Assembly: GCA_903932145.1 (NCBI GenBank)
Contig: CAIZFE010000058.1
Span: 1 to 41,554, forward strand
DNA from: an uncultured Rhodopila sp.
GTDB taxonomy: Bacteria > Pseudomonadota > Alphaproteobacteria > Acetobacterales > Acetobacteraceae
Length of the DNA stretch: 41,554 nt
Direction: 5' to 3'
The translations under genes and the position numbers were made by a program. The stretch's first letter is position 1; every line of letters starts with the position of its first letter. Positions 24,045 through 32,554 of this stretch are shown here, piece after piece. Under the pieces are notes generated by a model, which worked only from the letters and a program-made list of their open reading frames with translations, was not told the origin of the DNA and did not search any database.

Positions 24045-25349
24045 CTACCCCGCCGGCTTGCGCAGGCGTGTGTGCGGGATGGCGAACGTGGCCAACAGAG
24101 TGCCCAGGAAGATCGCCACGGCGGCGACGGTGAAGCCGACATAGATGCTGCCGGTCTCGTGGAATGCCCAGCCAACCACGGCCGGACCGGATAAGCCGCC
24201 GAACTGGCCCAGCGCGCTGATCATCCCGATGCCCATGGCCGCCCCGCGTGCCTCCAGGAACACGGGAGGGATGGTCCAGAACACCATGAACACCGCGTAT
24301 CCGGATGCCGCCGCGATGCCGACCAACAAGGCACTGGCCCACAGGCTGCCGGCTGCCAGCGGAAACGCCAGATACGCCACCGTCGCCATCATCCCGGTGA
24401 TCAGCATGTGCCATTTCCGTTCCCCCACCCGATCGGAGTTGCGGCACACCAGCAGGACGAAAATCGCGGCGAAGATCCAGACGCCAACGAGGATGTTGCC
24501 AGCCTCGGTCACGGATTTCGCGCCGACTTCGCGCAACAACGTTGGAAACCAGATCTGGTTGGTGTTCAGGAACGCCATGGTGAAATATACGACCACCATC
24601 AGCCAGACTTTGGGATTCCGTAATGTCTCGCCGACCGTGGTCGATGCGGCTGTCGTGCGGGCGCGACGGTCGGCCTCCATATCCTCGATGACAACCTGCT
24701 TTTCGGCGTCGCTCAGGAAGTGCGCGTTGGCCGGCTTGTCGGTCAGAACGAACATGGCTGCCAAACCGAGCAGAACCGCGGGAAACCCATCGATCAGGAA
24801 CAGCCAGCGCCAGCCGTGAATGCCCATGACACCATCCATTCCCTCCATGATGGCGCCGGAGATGGCACCTCCGACAATCCCCGACAGCGGAATCCCCACC
24901 AGAAACAAGCTGGTCGCTCGACCGCGCCGGTGGTTGGGAAACCAGAAGCTTAGATACAGTAAAACACCGGGAAAAAAGCCGGCCTCGAACGAACCCAGCA
25001 GGAAACGTTGGACGTAAAACCAGTATTCATTTTGGGCGAACATCATGGAGACGATGGTCGCGCCCCACAGCACCATGATCCGGGTCAGTGTGGCCGGCGC
25101 GCCGACACGCAACAGCAGCAGGTTCGACGGGACCTCGAACGCGATGTAGCCGATGAAGAAGGCGGAGGTGATCAGGCCGAACACGGCCTCATTCAGGTGC
25201 ATCTCCGGCACGAATTGCAGTTTGGCATAGCCGATGCTGACGCGGTCGAGGTAGTTGATGACGTAGCAGGCCAGCAGGAATGGCATCAGGCGCCAGGTTA
25301 TTTTGTTATAGACCGCGTCGCGGTCCACGCCGACGGTGGTGATAGCCAT
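24045..25349 (-). CDS. MFS transporter, anion:cation symporter family
   Basis: The 434-residue membrane protein has 12 predicted transmembrane segments and ACS-family marks: ACYVINYLDRVSIGYAKLQF near residues 27-46, the RFLLGSFEAGFFPGVLLYLS segment near 113-132, and FWFPNHRRGRA after it. ACS members carry organic anions such as phthalate, hydroxyphenylacetate, tartrate and sugar acids. It is the first gene of the minus-strand unit 25349-19066 and starts at an ATG behind GGGGAG, so the operon promoter should lie between 25350 and 25409. It suggests the pathway starts with uptake of a carboxylate. Confidence 0.9.
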   Translation of the reverse strand: MAITTVGVDRDAVYNKITWRLMPFLLACYVINYLDRVSIGYAKLQFVPEMHLNEAVFGLITSAFFIGYIAFEVPSNLLLLRVGAPATLTRIMVLWGATIVSMMFAQNEYWFYVQRFLLGSFEAGFFPGVLLYLSFWFPNHRRGRATSLFLVGIPLSGIVGGAISGAIMEGMDGVMGIHGWRWLFLIDGFPAVLLGLAAMFVLTDKPANAHFLSDAEKQVVIEDMEADRRARTTAASTTVGETLRNPKVWLMVVVYFTMAFLNTNQIWFPTLLREVGAKSVTEAGNILVGVWIFAAIFVLLVCRNSDRVGERKWHMLITGMMATVAYLAFPLAAGSLWASALLVGIAAASGYAVFMVFWTIPPVFLEARGAAMGIGMISALGQFGGLSGPAVVGWAFHETGSIYVGFTVAAVAIFLGTLLATFAIPHTRLRKPAG

Positions 25350-25409
25350 TTGGTTTGCTCCCCTTATCGGGGCAGGATCGTTTGATTGGGGCGATTGCGC
25401 AAGGCCGGC

Positions 25410-25988
25410 TTACGCCGGATGGTTGAAGCGCTGCCAGTCCGCCACTGTATCGACGTCGTGTAGGGTTCGAACGAAGGCGGTTCGATGGTGACGGAACTGG
25501 TTCAGCGTGTCCGCCAGGGCATGTTCCGTTGACCATCGCGACCGGCCAAACAATGCCGCCGGCCGGCGTGGACCCAGAGCGATCAGCCAGTAACCGCCGT
25601 CCTCCGCCGGTCCGAATACCGCGTCAGCCGCACCCAGGGCGCGGAAGGCGGATCGGATATCTCGTGATCCGGCCTGCGGAATATCACATCCCATTAGCGC
25701 GGCACGGCCTCGCGGATAGCGGGACAACGCCCTGGTCATGCGTGTGCCGAGGTCGCCGTGTCCCTGGTTGATGCGCTGGACGCCGAACGGCAGACGGATG
25801 AACGCTCGGTCGGGCGTGACGGCCAGCACGGTTGTGAACCGGCGGCAGGATGCAACGTCGCGCAGCAGCGCGGTCAGTGTGGCGGTGTGAAAGCGCAACG
25901 CGGCACGATCGCCGATACCGTGCGCCAAGCGCCGCTTCACCGTTCCGAGGCGAGGGGCCCGAGCGAACACGATGACGGTGTCCTTCAT
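25410..25988 (-). CDS. TIGR04282-type glycosyltransferase (DUF2064)
   Basis: The 192-residue protein is a GT-A-like transferase of the group annotated as arsenosugar biosynthesis glycosyltransferase TIGR04282. It begins VIVFARAPRLGTVKRRLAHG (RAP and K-x-R-L nucleotide-binding features), has LGTRMTRAL and LMGCDIPQAGSRDIRSAF with the metal-binding Asp near residue 98, and DAVFGPAEDGGYWLIALG near 120. The fold is shared with CofC. The ATG at 25988 overlaps the stop of the next gene (ATGA). Arsenosugar partners such as arsS or arsM are not in this window, so the substrate is open. Confidence 0.85.
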   Translation of the reverse strand: MKDTVIVFARAPRLGTVKRRLAHGIGDRAALRFHTATLTALLRDVASCRRFTTVLAVTPDRAFIRLPFGVQRINQGHGDLGTRMTRALSRYPRGRAALMGCDIPQAGSRDIRSAFRALGAADAVFGPAEDGGYWLIALGPRRPAALFGRSRWSTEHALADTLNQFRHHRTAFVRTLHDVDTVADWQRFNHPA

Positions 25989-26632
25989 TCGTAGATACGT
26001 TGAATGTGTGACGGCGACATCCCGGCGAACCACAGCGACAAACACAGCAGGTTGCGGGCGGATCGGCGGAGATAGCCTTGCTGTTCCCACTTCGCGGCCG
26101 ACGTGATCGCGTCGGCAGCCAGCGGAACCAGTCGGCCGCGGCCGAGGCGGCGCACCAGATCGACATCCTCCATCAGAGGCAGGGTCGTCATGCCGCCCAC
26201 GGCCTGGAGCAGGTCGCGGTAGATCAACAAGCCTTGGTCGCCATAGGGGAGGCCGAGCGTTCGGCACCTCCAGGCGACGAGCCGTTCCAGGCGGCGGGCG
26301 CGCTGGTCCGGACTGTCGAGAACGAAGCGGAAATAGCCAGCTTTGCCGGCATCGATCGGCAGGGCCGTTCGCCAATGCGGGGACAGGACCGTATCCGCAT
26401 GCAGCAGCAGCAGCCAGGGGTGGGTCGCGGCTGCGATCCCGGCGGCCAGTTGGCTGCCTCTGCCTTTCGGTGCGGTTATGACGTGGGCACCGTGGAGCGC
26501 CGCCTGCTCGGGGGTTCCGTCGGTACTGCCCCCATCTACAACTATGATTTCGAGGCCGCCACCCAATGTTTGCAGCGTGCGAGGTAGTGTTGTTGTTCCA
26601 TTCAATGCCGGAATAATAACCGAGAGTTCCAT
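25985..26632 (-). CDS. TIGR04283-type family 2 glycosyltransferase
   Basis: The 215-residue protein is a family 2 glycosyltransferase of the arsenosugar-associated TIGR04283 group: ELSVIIPALNGTTTLPRTL at the start, VVDGGSTDGTPEQA near residue 33 (nucleotide-sugar Asp), LLLHADTVLSP near 74 with the metal-binding DxD-like HAD, and YGDQGLLIYRD near 130. It is paired with the TIGR04282 gene, a known two-gene arrangement. Immediately upstream is a 17-bp palindrome at 26644-26660 that could be its operator. Confidence 0.87.
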   Translation of the reverse strand: MELSVIIPALNGTTTLPRTLQTLGGGLEIIVVDGGSTDGTPEQAALHGAHVITAPKGRGSQLAAGIAAATHPWLLLLHADTVLSPHWRTALPIDAGKAGYFRFVLDSPDQRARRLERLVAWRCRTLGLPYGDQGLLIYRDLLQAVGGMTTLPLMEDVDLVRRLGRGRLVPLAADAITSAAKWEQQGYLRRSARNLLCLSLWFAGMSPSHIQRIYE

Positions 26633-26643
26633 CGTGATACTAC

Positions 26644-26660
26644 CATATCATCTTGATATG
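26644..26660. promoter_or_regulatory. Palindromic operator candidate
   Basis: CATATCATCTTGATATG is a perfect inverted repeat (7-3-7) lying 12 nt before the start of the TIGR04283 glycosyltransferase gene. The ATATCA..TGATAT half-sites resemble operators of small winged-helix repressors of the ArsR type. Its position over the start region suits repression. The binding protein is not encoded nearby. Confidence 0.5.
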
Positions 26661-26691
26661 ATTCGAATACCGAAAACGGTGGAGGAGCAAA

Positions 26692-26735
26692 GACGTGGTT
26701 GGCGGGCCTTCGCCCGCCATGACGAGAGAGAGTGG
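26692..26735. repeat. Half REP-like hairpin
   Basis: GTGGTTGGCGGGCCTTCGCCCGCCATGACGA contains the hairpin GGCGGGC-CTTC-GCCCGCC-like core and the CCATGACGA end shared with the REP-like element at 213-300. It lies between the fbiC stop (26759) and the glycosyltransferase promoter region. Confidence 0.5.
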
Positions 26736-26758
26736 CCGGCCAATTTCAAATTCGGCCT

Positions 26759-29113
26759 TTACTCCGCCGCCATCACCTTCCGCGGCGGCGTCTGCACAAT
26801 CGGCGCCAGTTCCGCCGCGTTGAACGACACCACCCGCCGTTCGTTACCGACCGAGCGATATAATGTGTCCCGCTGCATCGCGGTTCGGGCGAGGGACCCG
26901 ATCAGCCCTTCCATCGCCTCGGGCGGGAATTCCTGGCCGTGCTGGGTGCCGGCGGCGCGGGAGATGCTTTCGTTCATCAGTGTGCCGCCCAGATCGTTGG
27001 CGCCGGCATTCAGGCACATCGCCGCGCCCTCGGGCCCCATCTTGACCCACGACGTCTGGATGTTGGTGATCAGCGGGTTCAGCACCAGACGCGACACCGC
27101 GTGCATCAGGATCGCCTCGCGCAGTGTCGGGCCTTTCCGAGCCATGCCGCGCAGATACATGGGGGCTTCCATGTGGACGAACGGCAAAGGAACGAATTCC
27201 GTGAAGCCGCCGGTTTCCGCCTGAAGATCACGCAGAACCAGCAAATGCCTGGCCCAATTCAGCGGCGTTTCGACGTGTCCATACATGATGGTGGACGTTG
27301 TGCGCAGACCCAGTGCGTGGGCGGCTCGCGCCACATCCACCCATTGTTGGGTATTGATCTTGTCCGGACAAATAATCGCCCGGATTTCGTCATCCAGTAT
27401 TTCGGCGGCGGTGCCGGGCAGGGTACTCAGGCCGGCATCCTTTAGCCGTATCAGGAACTCAGTCAGTGATAGGCCGAGGGTTGCCGCGCCCTGTGTGACC
27501 TCCAGCGGCGAAAACGCATGAATGTGCATGCCCGGGATGGCGGCTTTGATGGCCTTGCAGATATTGACGTAAGTATCGCCGGTGTAGTCCGGGTGGATGC
27601 CGCCTTGCAGGCAGACCTCGGTCGCGCCGCGATCCCAGGCTTCTTGCGAGCGGCGAACGATCTCACCCATTTCCAGGTCGTATGGCGTGCCGCGCAGGTT
27701 TTCGTGCATCTTGCCCTTGGAGAAGGCGCAGAACTTGCAGCGATAGTAACAGATGTTGGTATAGTTGATGTTGCGGTTGACGACGTAACGAACAATACCG
27801 CCACTGACGGCTTTGCGCAGGTCGTCGGCGACTGTCAGGACCCGTTCATAGTCGGCATCGCGGGCTGCGAACAGGCGCACGATCTCGGGCTCATCCAGCC
27901 GCTTGCCAGCCGTCGCGCGGTCGATAATCCGTTCCAACGCAGGATCGACCTTGCTCAGCAACACCGCGCGCGGCTTGGGGGAAGCCGTCAGGCCGGGTGC
28001 CCAATCGTCGTCGCGCGCCCATCCTTCGGCGTCAGCCTGTTGCATCACCCGGGTCGCGACCTTGGGATGCAACCATTTCGCCGTGTCGGCTGCCCAGGCC
28101 GGATACACCGGCAGGCGCTGCACCAGGATTTTGTCCATTTCGGCCGTGCGCAGGCCCAACGCTTCCAGTTCCGGCCACGGGGCTTCCGGGTTGACGTGAT
28201 CCGGCGTAACCGGCGACACGCCGCCCCAATCGTCGATGCCGGCACCGATCAGCTTTTGATAAACGCCGGGAGACAGGTTGGGGGGCGCCTGCACATGCAC
28301 ATCGGCCGGTAGGATCAATCGCGCGGCCGCGATGGTCCAAAGCAAATCCAGCAAATCTGGCTCGTCCGCCGCTGCCAGTTTGGTATCCGGCTTCGCGCGG
28401 AAATTTTGGACAATGACTTCCTGAATGTGGCCGTGCTCGACATGCAAATCGCGGATTGCCACCAACGCCTCAAGACGTTCCGCCCGCGTCTCGCCAATGC
28501 CGATCAAGATGCCGGTGGTGAACGGGACCGCCAGCTCACCCGCCAGACGGATCGTTTCCAGGCGAACCGCCGGCAGTTTGTCGGGCGATCCGTAATGCAC
28601 GCCGCCCTGGTGGCAAAGGCGCTCACTGGTCGATTCCAGCATGATGCCCTGGCTGGCGGAGACTTCCCTCAGGCTGGCGATTTCCTCGCGCGTCATGATG
28701 CCGGGGTTCACATGCGGCAGCAGGCTGGTTTCTTTCAGCACCAACGCGCACATCTCGCGCAGATAGAGGATGGTGGTTTCGTGTCCCAGTTCCGCCAGGG
28801 CGTCCCGAGCGGCGCGATAGCGCAGTTCCGGTTTGTCGCCGAGGGTGAACAGCGCCTCGGTGCAGCCGGCCGCCTCACCCGCGCGGGCGATCGCCAGTAC
28901 CTCGTCGGCCGACAGGTAAGCGGCGTGGCCGGCCTTCGGACGTTCGGCAAACGTGCAGTAGTGACACACGTCACGGCACAGTTTGGTTAACGGTATAAAG
29001 ACTTTCCGGGAGTAAGAGATATTCCGTCCGAACGCGTCGTCGCGCTTTTGCGCGGCCTGCGCCATCAATTCGGGCAGGGAAGCGGTTTCCAGCCAGGTCA
29101 GATCGGTCATCAT
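26759..29113 (-). CDS. fbiC: Bifunctional FO synthase (CofG-CofH fusion)
   Basis: The 784-residue radical-SAM enzyme makes FO, the chromophore of F420, from tyrosine and the flavin precursor 5-amino-6-ribitylamino-uracil. It is a two-module fusion like actinobacterial FbiC. The CofG half (about 1-360) has CRDVCHYC (C-x3-C-x2-C) near residues 47-54; the CofH half (about 400-784) has NICYYRCKFCAF (C-x3-C-x2-C) near 441, GGIHPDYTGDTYVN and a C-terminal NDLGGTLMNESISRAAGT. The start overlaps the stop of the LLM gene (ATGATG at 29113-29108; either ATG is possible). It lies 13.5 kb from cofEDC but completes the pathway. Confidence 0.95.
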   Translation of the reverse strand: MMTDLTWLETASLPELMAQAAQKRDDAFGRNISYSRKVFIPLTKLCRDVCHYCTFAERPKAGHAAYLSADEVLAIARAGEAAGCTEALFTLGDKPELRYRAARDALAELGHETTILYLREMCALVLKETSLLPHVNPGIMTREEIASLREVSASQGIMLESTSERLCHQGGVHYGSPDKLPAVRLETIRLAGELAVPFTTGILIGIGETRAERLEALVAIRDLHVEHGHIQEVIVQNFRAKPDTKLAAADEPDLLDLLWTIAAARLILPADVHVQAPPNLSPGVYQKLIGAGIDDWGGVSPVTPDHVNPEAPWPELEALGLRTAEMDKILVQRLPVYPAWAADTAKWLHPKVATRVMQQADAEGWARDDDWAPGLTASPKPRAVLLSKVDPALERIIDRATAGKRLDEPEIVRLFAARDADYERVLTVADDLRKAVSGGIVRYVVNRNINYTNICYYRCKFCAFSKGKMHENLRGTPYDLEMGEIVRRSQEAWDRGATEVCLQGGIHPDYTGDTYVNICKAIKAAIPGMHIHAFSPLEVTQGAATLGLSLTEFLIRLKDAGLSTLPGTAAEILDDEIRAIICPDKINTQQWVDVARAAHALGLRTTSTIMYGHVETPLNWARHLLVLRDLQAETGGFTEFVPLPFVHMEAPMYLRGMARKGPTLREAILMHAVSRLVLNPLITNIQTSWVKMGPEGAAMCLNAGANDLGGTLMNESISRAAGTQHGQEFPPEAMEGLIGSLARTAMQRDTLYRSVGNERRVVSFNAAELAPIVQTPPRKVMAAE

Positions 29114-30063
29114 GATTTCCGTACTACGTCCTCGGCAAAGCGTTGCTGGACGTCCAGCGTGGCCTCAATGGTGGGCTGTTGTGCATAGACGATCAAGTGC
29201 TTGACCCCGACAGCGGCGAAGGCGGCGGCGTCCTCCAGCATGGCGTCGGCATTGCCGGTGAACGGCTGGCGCGTGCCGTCGGCTTCGGTTTTCGCTATCC
29301 ACTCTGGCGGCTTGAACCAGACATACGCTATGTCGATCGACGCCGGATCGCGTCCTGCTTTCTCGGCCGCGCGGTGCAGGCGGTCGATGCCGGCCTTCAG
29401 CAGGGCAGGGGTGTTCATCAGGATTTGAGCGTTGTTCGACACCGGATACCAACCGTCGCCCACCTGAGCGGCTCGGCGCAGCGCCGGCGCGCTTTCGCCA
29501 CCGACCCAGATTGGCGGGTGAGGCTTGGACGTCGGCTTCGGCTTGAACACCACGTTGTCGAATTTCACATGCGCGCCGTTCATCGACGGCCGCTCTTCCG
29601 TCCACAGCGACAGCCACGCGCGAATATATTCGTCCGTGACCGCACCGCGCGCCTCGAACGGCGGGGTTTCCAGCGCGGCAAATTCTTCTTTCATCCAGCC
29701 GGAGCCGATGCCGGCGATAACCCGGCCGCCGGACAGCACATCGGCGGTGGCCAGCAACTTCGCGGTCAGCACGGCCGGCCGGTGCGGCACCACCAGCACC
29801 GATGTCAGTAACCTGATCCGCTGCGTGAAGCCGGCGAGGAAGGTCAGCGTGGCGATCGCGTCGAAGCACTCACCTGTGGGCGCACCGGGCCAGATGCCAT
29901 CGGCGGTGTAGGGATAGCGCACGTCCGTCTGCACCGGGACGATCAAATGGTCGGCCACGCCGATGATCGCGTAACCGCCGGCCTCCGCGTCGCGGGCCAT
30001 CGCCATGATGTTGTCCCGCGTCGTCAAACAGCCGCGCGTGCCGATATGGAGTCCGAAGTCCAT
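29110..30063 (-). CDS. LLM-class F420-dependent oxidoreductase (TIGR03619-like) A
   Basis: The 317-residue luciferase-like TIM barrel begins MDFGLHIGTRGCLTTRD and has GVADHLIVPVQ near residue 36, SVLVVPHRPAVLTAKLLATA near 87-106, GGRVIAGIGSGWMKEEFAAL near 110-129 and PPIWVGGESAPALRRAAQVG near 181-200. These are features of F420-dependent LLM oxidoreductases of the TIGR03619 group. Its substrate is unknown. It directly precedes and overlaps fbiC, and a close paralogue of equal length is encoded divergently at 30138. The ATG at 30063 starts the barrel; the extension upstream has no homology. Confidence 0.88.
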   Translation of the reverse strand: MDFGLHIGTRGCLTTRDNIMAMARDAEAGGYAIIGVADHLIVPVQTDVRYPYTADGIWPGAPTGECFDAIATLTFLAGFTQRIRLLTSVLVVPHRPAVLTAKLLATADVLSGGRVIAGIGSGWMKEEFAALETPPFEARGAVTDEYIRAWLSLWTEERPSMNGAHVKFDNVVFKPKPTSKPHPPIWVGGESAPALRRAAQVGDGWYPVSNNAQILMNTPALLKAGIDRLHRAAEKAGRDPASIDIAYVWFKPPEWIAKTEADGTRQPFTGNADAMLEDAAAFAAVGVKHLIVYAQQPTIEATLDVQQRFAEDVVRKS

Positions 30064-30137
30064 GTGTGCCCCGTTGCCTCTTCCCGCCGCATCGTGTGCT
30101 ATCGGGGGTGATAACACAATCCAAGCAGGAGGAACAA

Positions 30138-31091
30138 ATGCAGATCGGTTGCAGCGCCCCAACCAGCGGCCCCTTGATCGAGCCGGACAGCCTGGTTCGC
30201 ATCGCGACGGAAGCCGAGGCTTTGGGCTTCGACTACGTCACCGTCAGCGATCACGTAATGATCCCGAACAGTATTGCGTCCCGCTATCCATATTCCGATT
30301 CGGGCGAATTCCCGTCTGGCGCGGCGGCACCGAGGCTGGAGCAACTGACGGCCGCCACGTTCATCGCGGCGGTTACATCGAAACTGCGGATCGTCACGTC
30401 GGTGATGGTCGTGCCGCATCGCCCTGCGGTGCTGACGGCGAAAATCCTGGCGACGATCGACTTCCTGTCAAAGGGCCGCCTGACGTTGGGCATCGGCGCC
30501 GGCTGGTGCGAGGAAGAATTTATCGCAATCGGTGCGCTGCCGTTCGCCGAACGCGGCGCTGTCACCGATGAATTCATGGCGGTGTGCCGGGAATTGTGGA
30601 CCTCCGACGCGCCGTCGTTCGACGGCAAATACGTGCAGTTCAAAGACGTGATGTTCCCGCCGAAGCCACCCCAGGGCTCGATCCCGATCTGGGTTGGCGG
30701 CGAGAGCGGCCCCGCGATGCGGCGGACGGCCAGGTATGGCGATGCGTGGTATCCGATCGGCACCAATCCGCAGTTCCCAATGGATACGTTGACGCGGTTC
30801 AAGGCCGGAGCCGCGAAATTGCGCGGGTTGACCGAAAAAGCGGGGCGCGATCCGAAGGCGGTTGCGCTGGCGTATCGGGTGTCGTCGAACCCCGAGGCGC
30901 AGCCGAAAGGCACGGTGGATGGGGAGCGGAAACTGTTTACCGGCGGCGCGGCGGATTACGCTGGCGATATTAAAGCCTTGCAGGATGTCGGCGTGACCGC
31001 GTTCGACTTCGGGCTGTTTGGCGCGGACGCCGAGGCATCTGTGGGAAATCTGCGTCGCTTCCGAGACGACGTTATGGCGAAGGTCCGTTAA
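30138..31091 (+). CDS. LLM-class F420-dependent oxidoreductase (TIGR03619-like) B
   Basis: The 317-residue paralogue of the divergent gene starts MQIGCSAPTSGPLIEPDSLV behind a strong AGGAGGAA. Shared blocks are TVSDHVMIPNS near residue 40, SVMVVPHRPAVLTAKILATI near 95, GRLTLGIGAGWCEEEFIAIG near 117 and IPIWVGGESGPAMRRTARYG near 190. The two genes probably arose by duplication with inversion and share the 74-nt region 30064-30137 as a two-way promoter. The physiological substrate cannot be inferred. Confidence 0.88.
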   Translation: MQIGCSAPTSGPLIEPDSLVRIATEAEALGFDYVTVSDHVMIPNSIASRYPYSDSGEFPSGAAAPRLEQLTAATFIAAVTSKLRIVTSVMVVPHRPAVLTAKILATIDFLSKGRLTLGIGAGWCEEEFIAIGALPFAERGAVTDEFMAVCRELWTSDAPSFDGKYVQFKDVMFPPKPPQGSIPIWVGGESGPAMRRTARYGDAWYPIGTNPQFPMDTLTRFKAGAAKLRGLTEKAGRDPKAVALAYRVSSNPEAQPKGTVDGERKLFTGGAADYAGDIKALQDVGVTAFDFGLFGADAEASVGNLRRFRDDVMAKVR

Positions 31092-31093
31092 TC

Positions 31094-32128
31094 ATGCAGC
31101 TTGGTATTACGGTTGGCATGTCCGGCCCGCATCCGCGCCTGGACATGGATATGATCCTGGAAGCCGAACGCCTGGGATATTCCCAGGTGTGGACTGGGGA
31201 ATCCTACAGCACGGACGCCGTGTCCCCGGCTGCTTGGATCCTGGCGAGAACGACGAAGATCAAGGCCGGGACGGGGATCATGCAGATGCCCGCGCGCACA
31301 CCCGCCTGCGCCGCGATGACGGTGCTGTCGTTGCAGGCATTGTCCGGCAATCGTTTCATCTGTGGGATCGGTCCGTCTGGGCCTCAGGTGATCGAGGGCT
31401 GGCATGGCGTGCCGTTCGGCAAGCCGATGCAGCGAACGCGGGAATATATCGCGATCATCAAGCAGATCCTGGCACGCGAGAAGCCGCTGGAATTCCACGG
31501 CGATCAGTATTCCATCCCCTACGACGGTCCGGATGCTACCGGGCTCGGGCGGCCGTTGCGCAGCATCGCGCATGGCGACCCGAATGTGCCGTTCTACACG
31601 GCGTCGATCACGCCGGCCGGGTTGCGGATGGCTGGTGAGGTCGCGGACGGGAACTTGCCGATTTTCTTCTCCCCGGATGCGCCGAATGTCGTGACGGGGC
31701 CGACGCTGGAGGGGCGTGCCAAGGTCGGTAAGTCGATGGTTGGTTTCGATACCGCGCCGTTTGTGCGGGCGAAGATGGGACCGGATGTGGCGGCGTGCCG
31801 GGATGCGATCCGGCCTGAACTGGCGCTATACATCGGCGGCATGGGGGCGCGGTCGAAGAATTTCTATAACGCCATGGTCGCGAAGATGGGGTTCGAAAGT
31901 GAGGCCAAAAAGATCCAGGACTTCTATCTGGAGGGCAAGAAGAACGAGGCTGCGGCGGCGGTGCCGGATGCGCTGATCGATGCGATTTCGCTGTGCGGGC
32001 CGGCGGAGCGGATCAGGGATCGGCTGGAGGCGTGGAAAGAGGTGTCCAAGGCCGGACATGTCGGCACGATGGTGCTGAAGGGTTCCGGGGTCGATGTCCT
32101 TCGGGTTGTTGCCGAGGCGGTGCTGTAG
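31094..32128 (+). CDS. LLM-class F420-dependent oxidoreductase, Mer-like
   Basis: The 344-residue luciferase-like protein begins MQLGITVGMSGPHPRLDMDM and includes AERLGYSQVWTGESYSTDA near residues 27-45, TGIMQMPARTPACAAMTVLS near 57-76, NRFICGIGPSGPQVIEGWHG near 83-102 and YIGGMGARSKNFYNAM near 240. It resembles methylenetetrahydromethanopterin-reductase-like F420 enzymes common in mycobacteria; methanopterin itself is not expected here. It begins two bases after gene B and has no clear ribosome site of its own, so translation is probably coupled. Confidence 0.87.
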   Translation: MQLGITVGMSGPHPRLDMDMILEAERLGYSQVWTGESYSTDAVSPAAWILARTTKIKAGTGIMQMPARTPACAAMTVLSLQALSGNRFICGIGPSGPQVIEGWHGVPFGKPMQRTREYIAIIKQILAREKPLEFHGDQYSIPYDGPDATGLGRPLRSIAHGDPNVPFYTASITPAGLRMAGEVADGNLPIFFSPDAPNVVTGPTLEGRAKVGKSMVGFDTAPFVRAKMGPDVAACRDAIRPELALYIGGMGARSKNFYNAMVAKMGFESEAKKIQDFYLEGKKNEAAAAVPDALIDAISLCGPAERIRDRLEAWKEVSKAGHVGTMVLKGSGVDVLRVVAEAVL

Positions 32129-32149
32129 TTAGGATTCGGGATTGGTGGC

Positions 32150-32460
32150 GGCAAGTCGTCCATGGACGTCAACAGACGCATTGAATGCCGCGCATTCGGG
32201 CGGGCCGCCACCTGCGCCGCGATCGCGTCATGCAAACTGGCTAGTTTCAGCGGCAAATGACAGCGAACGGGGCAAAGCTGTCGTTTGCACCGTTCGCTGT
32301 CGTCGCGACAGCACTTTGGAGACGTGGGACACGCTGACGCGCAACAAAACCGCAATTCGGCCGACCGGCTCGCCGTCGTCCGCCGCTGCAAAAAAAGATC
32401 CCGTAGATCTTGCGAATAAGCCTGGCCACGCCGCCAAAGCATACTTTCCTCCGGTTCGCC
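32150..32460 (-). pseudogene. IS630-family transposase fragment, frameshifted
   Basis: Minus-strand reading in three frames recovers the N-terminal helix-turn-helix part of an IS630-type transposase: AYSQDLRD, then after a shift AADDGEPVGRIAVLLRVSVS and HVSKVLSRRQRT, then LPLKLASLHDAIAAQVAARP. At least two frameshifts separate these parts, and the catalytic DDE domain is missing. The fragment fills much of the gap 32129-32554 and marks the left side of the accessory patch. Confidence 0.75.
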
Positions 32461-32554
32461 TAACCGGAGTTCCAGGAATCACAGATGGCACCCGTTTCGG
32501 AAGCCCCCTTAATTCCAGCTAGCGTGAATTTGCTCTAGTTCAATCACTGATCCA

